From: Pseudomonadota bacterium
Lineage (GTDB): Bacteria; SAR324; NAC60-12
DNA: 5,705 nt
Assembly: GCA_014381795.1 (NCBI GenBank)
Contig: JACNKY010000288.1
Span: 1-5,705 of the forward strand
Reading direction: 5' to 3'
A program made the translations under genes and the position numbers. Below the pieces are notes generated by a model. It was not told where the DNA came from. It saw only the letters and a list, made by a program, of their open reading frames with translations, and searched no databases. Positions 1 to 5,180 of the stretch are shown here, piece by piece; position 1 is the stretch's first letter; each line of letters begins with the position of its first letter.

Positions 1-113
1 TTTGCTGCATTGCTGCACCACAGTGTTATAGCCCTCGCTGCTTTCTGATTTGCTTGTGCGACAGGAGCAGCTGCCGTTTCAGCTATTATTTGATTTTTAG
101 TATCATTAGCGAT
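1..113 (-). pseudogene. Decaying flagellin C-terminal D0 remnant beyond a premature stop
   Basis: Read on the minus strand in the same frame as the flagellin ending at 114, translation past the TAA continues IANDTKNQII, then a short alanine-rich stretch and VAQANQ. This matches, position for position, the C-terminal D0 helix of flagellins; the neighbouring intact flagellin has ELATFTRNQI ... LAQANALPQ at the same place. After AQANQ the frame reads KAARAITLWCSNAA instead of the usual PQ-x-x-L-x-L-L ending, and it runs off the window without another stop. The frame is therefore preserved, but the end has lost its consensus. The simplest reading is that a sense codon, probably GAA for Glu, became TAA and the downstream codons then drifted. 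A sequencing error could explain the stop but not the altered tail. Confidence 0.75.
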
Positions 114-1439
114 TTACAATGCCATGTCTGTGTCCCGAATACTGGATTCTGCTGCAGGTACATTTTCTGCGCTTGCACGCAGCTCAGAAATATTTGTTTC
201 CAGTGTGTTTTTTTGTACTGATCCGAGTTGGCTACGCATTGATATTAATTGATCAAGAGCCTCATCCACAAGGCGAATTGAATCCTTGGCCTCTTGAGCA
301 GAAGTAAGTCGTATTTGAGATAAATTTTCGAAACCGCTTATATTATAAACACCTCTTCCAAGCAATTTAGAATGAGTACTGTTAAGTGCCATCAAAATTT
401 TGTCATTAGCACTTGTTCCTATTTGAAATTTTAAAGCATCTTGCACGATAGTAACTGATCCGGCATTACCAATTTTGTCACCAAGAAATGCCACGCTCAA
501 ACCACTTGTATTTTCATTATCTTGTTCTCCTGTAAGGATAAAAGCATCACCGTCAGTTGCTTCCCCGTTTATTGTTCCATTTACATCTCCCCCCAAAAAT
601 AACTTTGGTTCAAAAGCATTTTCCAGAATTACTCCTTCCTTGTTAACAGTTACAGTGAAACCTTTGGCAAGGCCATATTCTCGATGTTCTATTGTTAACT
701 CTTCTTCTTCTGCGTTAAAGTTAATGTCCAGATTCATTTTTTCTTCAAAAGCCGCTTTTTTAAGTCTGTTTACTAAACCTTCAGCTGTTCCATTTTCGGG
801 GTATTCAACTTTAATTATAGCTCCGTCCTCTTCTTCTAAAGTGATAGTTAATCCGGATGCACTCTCGTCATCAAGGTTTTTTACCAGGACAGCCTTTTTA
901 GGCAATTCAGTAATATTCACTTCATATCCACTAAAAGGAGGAGATGAGAGTGTATCCGTTGTGCCTTTAATAAATAATAGGTTTTCGTTTCCTTCCACTC
1001 CTTTAGTTCCATAAGTTCCATCCAGAAGATTTTTATTTCCGAAACTAGTGAATTGTGAAACACGGTCTATTCCTTCAATTGCGCTACGAATCTGATACTG
1101 CAATTCTAACATTGTATTATGATCGTTTGCCCCCTCATTTGCAGCATTTGTTGCTAATTGGCGCATTTCAATCAACAGATTGTTCACTTCAACTAAAGCG
1201 CCCTCAGCAGTCTGGACCATTGACATGGAAAACTCTGTGTTCTGCAGAGCTTGCTTTACGCTGGCAATCTGAGCACGCAGACCCTCGGACATTACAAGAC
1301 CCTCTGAAGAATCTGCTCCGCTGTTAATCCTTTGTCCAGAAGCTAGGCGTGTCAGAGAATCTGACATCTCTTTTTGCGCCTTCTCCAGATGATTAATTGC
1401 GTTGATCGATGCAATATTGTTTTTCATCCCCAACGGCAT
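114..1439 (-). CDS. Flagellin, long form, truncated by a premature stop (likely pseudogene)
   Basis: The 441 residues hold a classic N-terminal D0/D1 region (about 1-142, with NNIASINA, LTRLASGQRINSGAD, MVQTAEGAL and NLLDG). A variable middle follows (about 143-350), then the C-terminal D1 region (about 352-441, ending AESSIRDTDMAL). The middle contains GTINGEATDGDAFILTG near residues 288-304 and a GLSV...LKFQIG segment, a module I recognise from flagellins, FliD and related filament proteins; this part is very acidic. The start aligns without gaps to the neighbouring flagellin, so the first ATG is preferred although AGAGGA lies only 3 bases before it. The product stops where the roughly 36-residue C-terminal D0 helix should begin. 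In known flagellins that helix packs against N-terminal D0 and binds the FliS chaperone, so this protein should not assemble normally. The gene has its own promoter-like element and follows a second flagellin gene separated by a hairpin. Confidence 0.9.
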   Translation of the reverse strand: MPLGMKNNIASINAINHLEKAQKEMSDSLTRLASGQRINSGADSSEGLVMSEGLRAQIASVKQALQNTEFSMSMVQTAEGALVEVNNLLIEMRQLATNAANEGANDHNTMLELQYQIRSAIEGIDRVSQFTSFGNKNLLDGTYGTKGVEGNENLLFIKGTTDTLSSPPFSGYEVNITELPKKAVLVKNLDDESASGLTITLEEEDGAIIKVEYPENGTAEGLVNRLKKAAFEEKMNLDINFNAEEEELTIEHREYGLAKGFTVTVNKEGVILENAFEPKLFLGGDVNGTINGEATDGDAFILTGEQDNENTSGLSVAFLGDKIGNAGSVTIVQDALKFQIGTSANDKILMALNSTHSKLLGRGVYNISGFENLSQIRLTSAQEAKDSIRLVDEALDQLISMRSQLGSVQKNTLETNISELRASAENVPAAESSIRDTDMAL

Positions 1440-1478
1440 AAGTCCTCTTAGGTTAATGAATGTTTCCGGAATACCTTA

Positions 1479-1500
1479 GAGTTTTCCGGTGTTAAAACTC
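1479..1500 (-). promoter_or_regulatory. Leader hairpin of the broken flagellin gene, GG in loop
   Basis: On the minus strand GAGTTTT and AAAACTC form a perfect 7-bp stem around the 8-base loop AACACCGG; the following A makes a GGA at the loop-stem junction. It lies 40-61 bases upstream of the ATG, within the predicted leader. Just downstream is GTATTCCGGAAA, containing the palindrome TTCCGGAA. The leader has four GGA trinucleotides, one of them in the ribosome binding site. A similar hairpin sits before the other flagellin gene. A CsrA-type site is one possible role, but this is inference. Confidence 0.45.
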
Positions 1501-1521
1501 CAGTCACACACAAATCGATAC

Positions 1522-1548
1522 TTTTCGATTATTGATGACCTGTCTTTA
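1522..1548 (-). promoter_or_regulatory. Flagellar (sigma-28-like) promoter of the broken flagellin gene
   Basis: The minus strand reads TAAA, 15 bases, then ATCGAAAA. The sigma-28 (FliA) consensus is TAAA-N15-GCCGATAA, so the -35 box is perfect and the -10 box keeps CGA and the final AA (5 of 8). A start about 7 bases downstream would leave a leader of roughly 75 bases. The same GACAGG-N7-TAATC core recurs before the other flagellin gene. An inverted repeat, AATCGA/TCGATT (1513-1530), overlaps the -10 box. Confidence 0.5.
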
Positions 1549-1567
1549 AAAACTATTAAACACAGCC

Positions 1568-1598
1568 ATTCCGGACTCCAAAAAAATGGAGCCGGAAT
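1568..1598 (-). terminator. Hairpin terminator after the intact flagellin gene
   Basis: ATTCCGG(A)CTCCA and TGGAGCCGGAAT form a 12-bp stem with a single-base bulge around a run of six A (six U in minus-strand RNA). It begins 34 bases past the stop codon of the intact flagellin gene. The U-rich sequence after it on the minus strand is interrupted (GTGTTT, then GTTTTT about 15-20 bases on), so efficiency is uncertain. A smaller CTGGG/CCCAG hairpin (1609-1625) precedes it. Its position before the next flagellin promoter suggests the two genes are separate transcription units. Confidence 0.6.
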
Positions 1599-1632
1599 AG
1601 TGCGTGGGCTGGGGACTAATCCCAGTACCCTA

Positions 1633-2595
1633 CTAGGCGTTTAACAGGCGCAATATATTCTGCGGTAATGCATTGGCCTGAGCCAACTGTGCCGTAGCGG
1701 ATTGACTCATGATCTGGTTACGAGTAAAAGTAGCCAGTTCCTGTGCCATATCAGTATCACGGAGAGTAGACTCGGCAGAAGTCATGTTTTCTGCAGCTAC
1801 TTGTAAACTAGTGAGATTAGATTCCAGTGTATGCTGCTGGAATGCACCTAATTCTCCCCGAACAGTAGCTACCTCAGTAATTGCCTGGTCAATGATTCCC
1901 AATGCATCCATAGAACCTTGCTCAGAACTTACATCAATGTCTGCAAGTGACATAAAGTTGCTATTATTTAGTTCATTTGTAGGTCTGCCAAGTTGATTAG
2001 TGTTCATGTTCCTGATAGACGTCGCTGCTGTGTGGCCAGCATCAGGTCCAACATGAAAACGGAGTCCTTCTATAGTGTTTTTAGACTCTATAATTTTACT
2101 CCCCTTTTCATCTAAAACAAACTTACCTTCAGGACCTTTTTTATAAGTGATTTCAACTTTAGCTTCATTGGTTCCATCCAGTAGTTTATATTGTCCGAAT
2201 TGAGTGCTGGAAACAATACGATCCAATGAGAATAACGCATTCTCAATCTCAGACTGATTAGCCATAGTCATCGCATCATCGCTGGCACCGACGTTAGCAG
2301 CCGAAATTGCGCGCTGGCGTATGCTAATCAAAAGGTTTGAAATTTCATTCATAGAACCTTCCGCTGTCTGTACAAGTGAAATGGCAACCTCATTATTCCT
2401 GATTGCTTGCTGCATTCCACTAATTTCTGCACGCATATGTTCAGAAATCACTAAAGCAGCCGGATCATCGGCGGCTCTGTTGACTTTCTGACCAGAAGCC
2501 AATCTTTCAAGTGACTTTGACATCGCGCGGTCGTTTTTTAACAGGTTGCGATGTGCAACCATTGCCTCAATATTATTATTGATTCTTACACCCAT
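1633..2595 (-). CDS. Flagellin, intact short form
   Basis: This 320-residue protein is a complete, compact flagellin, the subunit exported through the flagellar type III apparatus and polymerised into the filament. N-terminal D0/D1 spans about 1-142 (MGVRINNNIEAM, ERLASGQKVNRAADDPA, LVQTAEGSM, KLLDGT). A short variable part (about 143-190) contains a lysine/glutamate-rich segment, and a GLRFHVG strand leads into the C-terminal D1. C-terminal D0 is intact (SAESTLRDTDMAQE, LAQANALPQNILRLLNA). IRQRAISAA near 92-100 corresponds to the conserved D1 segment that includes the TLR5-recognition site in enterobacterial flagellin. The start is well supported: AAGGAG lies 5 bases upstream. Compared with the flagellin gene downstream, it lacks the large acidic insert and has no disabling change, so it is probably the functional filament gene of the pair. 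Confidence 0.96.
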   Translation of the reverse strand: MGVRINNNIEAMVAHRNLLKNDRAMSKSLERLASGQKVNRAADDPAALVISEHMRAEISGMQQAIRNNEVAISLVQTAEGSMNEISNLLISIRQRAISAANVGASDDAMTMANQSEIENALFSLDRIVSSTQFGQYKLLDGTNEAKVEITYKKGPEGKFVLDEKGSKIIESKNTIEGLRFHVGPDAGHTAATSIRNMNTNQLGRPTNELNNSNFMSLADIDVSSEQGSMDALGIIDQAITEVATVRGELGAFQQHTLESNLTSLQVAAENMTSAESTLRDTDMAQELATFTRNQIMSQSATAQLAQANALPQNILRLLNA

Positions 2596-2646
2596 CTTAT
2601 CTCCTTATTTTTTAAATGATAATGTTAATTCCAACCATAGAATAAA

Positions 2647-2670
2647 TGTATTCCTTTCCAATGGAATACA
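2647..2670 (-). promoter_or_regulatory. Leader hairpin of the intact flagellin gene, GGA in loop
   Basis: TGTATTCC and GGAATACA form a perfect 8-bp inverted repeat around 8 bases. In minus-strand RNA the loop is AUUGGAAA, presenting a GGA as known CsrA/RsmA hairpins do. It lies 52-75 bases upstream of the ATG. Three further GGA trinucleotides occur in the leader, including the one in AAGGAG. Alternatively, the dyad could be an operator on DNA. Confidence 0.5.
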
Positions 2671-2682
2671 GCAGGGACACAG

Positions 2683-2709
2683 GTCAGGATTAAACCATTC
2701 CTGTCTAAA
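2683..2709 (-). promoter_or_regulatory. Candidate flagellar promoter shared with the other flagellin gene
   Basis: The minus strand has TTTA-GACAGG, 7 bases, then TAATC, aligned with the same core before the other flagellin gene (1527-1544). The distance from the final C of TAATC to the ATG is similar, about 92 versus 87 bases. Taken alone, this copy is a poor match to sigma-28 because the -10 equivalent is ATCCTGAC. The call rests on the shared sequence and position, not on consensus strength. Confidence 0.4.
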
Positions 2710-2886
2710 GAGGACAACTCTCACCATGAAAGCTAAGCCCTTCCCTTGTTTCTCCAACGTGCATGGCACTCGAAGACTTTTGAAACACTACGGGCGGAAA
2801 GGCCTGCAGTGTCTGGGGCACTTCGCAACTGAAACCAGAATCTTTTGACTTCGTAATCAGTCTAAAATTCAGCTTCAGTCAGATCA

Positions 2887-2906
2887 CTCCATGATTGTTC
2901 ACGGAG
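2887..2906 (-). repeat. 8-bp hairpin with tetraloop
   Basis: CTCCATGA-TTGT-TCACGGAG. In minus-strand RNA all eight pairs form, one being G-U; in plus-strand RNA the same position is an A-C mismatch. This fits a hairpin in the 3' region of the hypothetical gene's transcript, about 146 bases past its stop, but no U-run follows. Its role is unknown. Confidence 0.4.
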
Positions 2907-2918
2907 CACCCCGCATAT

Positions 2919-2943
2919 CCGGATTATCACCATGATTATCCGG
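2919..2943. repeat. Near-perfect inverted repeat, CCGGATTATC / GATTATCCGG
   Basis: Two 10-base arms with a single mismatch flank ACCAT. It adjoins the AT-rich tract on one side and the 2887-2906 hairpin on the other. No U-run follows on either strand, so it may be an operator-like site or a structural element. Confidence 0.4.
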
Positions 2944-2954
2944 CAATAAATATA

Positions 2955-2980
2955 ATAAAAATATTATTTATATTATAAAA
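2955..2980 (+). repeat. AT-rich 26-bp repeat, copy 1
   Basis: By direct comparison, 24 of 26 bases match positions 4994-5019 without gaps. Only A and T are present in this copy. A shorter related stretch, AATAAATATAATA, occurs at 2945-2957 and again at 3502-3514. All lie in intergenic DNA. The low complexity raises the odds of a chance match. Confidence 0.4.
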
Positions 2981-3051
2981 CTAAACATACGTTTTACTTG
3001 ATGTCAGACCATCTATAAAAGATCAATTTAACTCAAATAGTCACTCGGTTC

Positions 3052-3417
3052 TCAGCAATCCTTTGTCGCAAGCATATTTCGTAGTTTGTTTTCGGCACGT
3101 TTAATTTTTTTGGATTCTTTCTTTTGCTCGTTTTCCGTCAACGGGATCGCGAATGAGAGCCCTTCTGGAATACGTCTATTAAGTTCGGTCCGTAAAAAAT
3201 TCAAATTATTTTCAAGCCGCAGTGCTTTCAATAACGGCGGAGTCTTGAATGACAATTTGCGTATTGTGCCAAAGCTGGAATCCTTTGCAGTTAGGTCAAT
3301 TAATCCCAGAGCATGCTTTAAATTCGCTTCATCCACCACTTTTGGGGGAGTTAATGCCGAAGAAAAAGTTTGCGCGTGTTTACGCATCTGCCGCAAGAGT
3401 ACGGATTTATCTATCAT
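3052..3417 (-). CDS. Hypothetical basic protein, 121 residues
   Basis: I do not recognise a family. The protein starts MIDKSVLLRQMRKHAQ and is rich in leucine and lysine. It has no signal peptide or membrane segment, and probably folds mainly as helices. Its C-terminal third (NEQKKESKKIKRAENKLRNM) is strongly basic with a charged helical pattern, which could contact nucleic acid or a partner; that is inference. The ATG at 3417 is chosen because AAAGGA lies 11 bases before it. A TTG 33 bases upstream (MLFICERTKAK...) keeps the frame open but has only a poorly spaced GAGG. The gene lies alone between the terminator of the M24 gene and a gene-poor region, so it is probably a separate transcript; no strong promoter is seen in the AT-rich 180 bases upstream. 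The overlapping plus-strand frame (3086-3472) looks less protein-like. Confidence 0.6.
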   Translation of the reverse strand: MIDKSVLLRQMRKHAQTFSSALTPPKVVDEANLKHALGLIDLTAKDSSFGTIRKLSFKTPPLLKALRLENNLNFLRTELNRRIPEGLSFAIPLTENEQKKESKKIKRAENKLRNMLATKDC

Positions 3418-3572
3418 TTTCGCTTTAGTCCTTTCACAGATGAAGAGCAATGAACAAATCTCATTCCTCTGATTAAAAATCAGTTTTAAATACTTTTTGA
3501 AATAAATATAATATTTCAGAAATTTAACAAATTTATCCCTTCATATTTTCTCCCGGCCTCCGGATAAAATGC

Positions 3573-3617
3573 TTTCCGGCGAGATAGTTTTTATCATCCG
3601 TGCTATCTCACCGAAAA
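3573..3617 (-). terminator. Rho-independent terminator of the M24 gene
   Basis: Two 15-base arms (3573-3587 and 3603-3617) flank a 15-base loop. In minus-strand RNA all 15 pairs form, two as G-U; read on the plus strand the same two positions are C-A mismatches. The hairpin begins 16 bases past the M24 stop codon and is followed on the minus strand by GCATTTTAT. The pairing asymmetry and location assign it to the M24 transcript. Confidence 0.75.
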
Positions 3618-3632
3618 GACTAGGAGGATCGG

Positions 3633-4784
3633 TTAACGCACCACCAAATCCAATGGGTGGCGCGAAAGGCATTCACATCCTAAATCATTCACAACGTAAC
3701 TCTGTCCGAAACACATCGCATTTCCTGAGTCACTGTCCATCAAAATCATATGTAGAAAAAACACCATATTTTTTTCAGCAAGCACTTGATTGCCGTGATA
3801 AAACATAGGCCAGTCCATCCAGTTTGGCGAAAAAGTTGTGCCCATACTGTATCCGGTCGCATTCAGCCGATGCTTCTGCATTCCGGAATTATCACAAGTC
3901 CTGGCGTAAGCATCGAAAACCTCTCCGATGCTATTTCCTGGACGCAAAGCAGATTCGCAGGCCGCCATTGCTTCAAGACAAACCCCGTGCATCTTTCTAT
4001 GTTGTTCAGTCACGCGTCCTACCGGAATTGTACGCATCATAGCAGCGTGATAGTGCCGGTAAACTCCGGCCCATTCCAAAGTCAACTGGTCTTCAGGATC
4101 CAGTTTTCGTCTTCCGGAATAATAGCGACAAAGCAAAGCGTTTTCACCGGAACCGATGATAAATTCATTTCCCGGATAATCTCCACCGCCTCTAAATACA
4201 GCACCCTGCATAACTGCCAATAGTTCGCCTTCATCGCATCCGGCCTTCACCAGTTTGTGTGCTTCATCCAGCGCGTCGTCTGCTAACTCAGCAGCTTTCC
4301 GGACATACCCTAATTCTTGCTGACTTTTCACCACCCTCAGTCTGTTTACCAAATTAGATGCATCTTTCAGGTTGCAAAAACCAGCCAGCGCGGAGTCCAG
4401 TAATTTTCCATTTTTCGCAGTCAAACCATAAGAGTCGTATTCCACTCCCAACTGTTGCCCCTCACAAGCGCATTCCCGTAAAATATCTTTAAGCTGCAGA
4501 GCCGGATTGCTATCCGGGCCATCCACCCAGATCCGGATATCCTCCAGAATAGATGTGTTTTCTGCCTGCCTTAAATCAGGAGCCCGGGTTAGTAAAATAT
4601 GCTTTCCATCCAGACCCAAGTATAGACACTGAAAAAAGACGTAACCGAAAGTGTCATAACCGCTCAGATAATACATGCTTTCCTGGCGGAAAAGCAGCAT
4701 CCCATCCAGTTCATTTTCGGCCATCAACTCTCGTAATTTTTTTATACGTAGACCGAATTCCGCTCTCTCAAAATGTAAAGACAT
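3633..4784 (-). CDS. M24 family (creatinase/aminopeptidase fold) hydrolase, metal ligands absent
   Basis: This 383-residue protein has the two-part M24 layout. A creatinase-type N-terminal domain (about 6-150, with RIKKLRELMAENELDGML and YYLSGYDTFGY) precedes a pita-bread catalytic domain (about 155-375). It looks full length for its family and cytoplasmic. In metal-dependent Xaa-Pro peptidases the ligands are Asp, Asp, His, Glu and Glu. Here the aligned residues are Glu237 (LEWAG), Ala248 (HYHAAMMRT), Tyr312 (GYSMGTTF), His345 (FFLHMI) and Gly360/Gln361. A dinuclear metal site is therefore unlikely, and the protein resembles the metal-free creatinase/ectoine-hydrolase (DoeA/EutD) branch. Motifs such as GGGDYPGNEFIIGSG and SPNWMDWPMFYHGN look intact and family-typical, so this is not decay. 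Substrate is undetermined: no doeB-like deacetylase gene or ectoine transporter is in view. GAGGA lies 3 bases before the ATG. Confidence 0.88.
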   Translation of the reverse strand: MSLHFERAEFGLRIKKLRELMAENELDGMLLFRQESMYYLSGYDTFGYVFFQCLYLGLDGKHILLTRAPDLRQAENTSILEDIRIWVDGPDSNPALQLKDILRECACEGQQLGVEYDSYGLTAKNGKLLDSALAGFCNLKDASNLVNRLRVVKSQQELGYVRKAAELADDALDEAHKLVKAGCDEGELLAVMQGAVFRGGGDYPGNEFIIGSGENALLCRYYSGRRKLDPEDQLTLEWAGVYRHYHAAMMRTIPVGRVTEQHRKMHGVCLEAMAACESALRPGNSIGEVFDAYARTCDNSGMQKHRLNATGYSMGTTFSPNWMDWPMFYHGNQVLAEKNMVFFLHMILMDSDSGNAMCFGQSYVVNDLGCECLSRHPLDLVVR

Positions 4785-4808
4785 ATTTCCTCACAATTAC
4801 TGTTTGAA

Positions 4809-4837
4809 ATTATTGTCGAAACTGCTCAACCTGTCAA
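4809..4837 (-). promoter_or_regulatory. Sigma-70 promoter of the M24 gene
   Basis: On the minus strand, a perfect -35 box TTGACA is followed by a 17-base spacer and AATAAT (5 of 6 matches to TATAAT). A start near 4802 would give a leader of about 17 bases, ending in the GAGGA ribosome binding site. This is the clearest housekeeping promoter in the window and implies constitutive or simply regulated expression of the M24 gene. Confidence 0.7.
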
Positions 4838-5180
4838 AAAACCCAAGACCGTTTCATTCAGGACAAAGCGAGAAATTTTGAATAATTAAACACTAATATC
4901 ATTAGGTATGTTCCATTATCTCCATCGTTTTTTGTTGCTGGAGAAAATACGGATTTATCCATTGTGCTGATAAAACTTTAGATATAATTCTCCATAAAAA
5001 TAATATTTATATTACAAAAATAGGAACACTCCTCCTCAATTTTAATATTACATATATACATATCTGTCGAAAAACCCTGCAGCGGTTTAATCCGAGTTCC
5101 TCACGGACAGAAATATTTCAGCAAATAATTAACAGCATTCAAGAGGCATTGATCCACACCAATAAGGGAGTTCCCCCCTG
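4838..5180. other. AT-rich intergenic region upstream of the M24 gene
   Basis: No gene is visible. The region holds a plus-strand TATAAT (4983-4988) with only a weak TTGTGC box 15 bases before it. It also holds copy 2 of the AT-rich repeat and further AT-rich sequence (about 5036-5064). At its right end AAGGGAG lies 10 bases before the ATG of the array-containing frame. Confidence 0.5.
4994..5019 (+). repeat. AT-rich 26-bp repeat, copy 2
   Basis: This matches positions 2955-2980 at 24 of 26 bases in the same orientation, differing at the 10th and 22nd positions. It lies about 200 bases upstream of the M24 start. Confidence 0.4.

Larger units (their letters stand above)
2710..3051. other. Gene-poor region between flagellin and hypothetical gene
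   Basis: No convincing gene is visible. Positions 2726-2848 hold a 40-codon plus-strand frame (starts MKAKPFPCF, ends HFATETRIF) with AGAGGA 11 bases before its ATG. That block looks richer in G+C than its surroundings and may be a tiny gene, a remnant or a piece of a dispersed repeat. It is followed by two dyads (2887-2943) and an AT-rich tract (2944-3000). The stretch would contain the 3' untranslated part of the hypothetical gene and sequences upstream of the flagellin promoter. Confidence 0.5.

Noticed and set aside
475..1014. Plus-strand frame of 179 codons opposite the long flagellin
   Set aside because: It lies wholly antisense to a clear flagellin gene, is rich in serine and phenylalanine as expected of a shadow of acidic/lysine codons, and has no family features.
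1427..1429. Internal ATG (MKNNIASINA) as the start of the long flagellin
   Set aside because: The upstream ATG aligns residue for residue with the start of the neighbouring flagellin, and the AGAGGA would be about 15 bases from the internal ATG.
2821..2850. Sigma-54 promoter (TGGTTTCAGTTGC) upstream of the intact flagellin
   Set aside because: The GG-to-GC spacing is 8 bases instead of the required 10, and it lies more than 200 bases from the start codon.
3086..3472. Plus-strand 128-codon frame opposite the 121-residue hypothetical gene
   Set aside because: No ribosome binding site was noted and the composition (Ser/Phe-rich) looks like a shadow; the minus-strand reading has better composition and an AAAGGA.
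3786..4223. Plus-strand frames opposite the M24 gene (also at 3824-4042 and 4553-4881)
   Set aside because: They are antisense to a well-conserved enzyme gene and have no recognisable domains.
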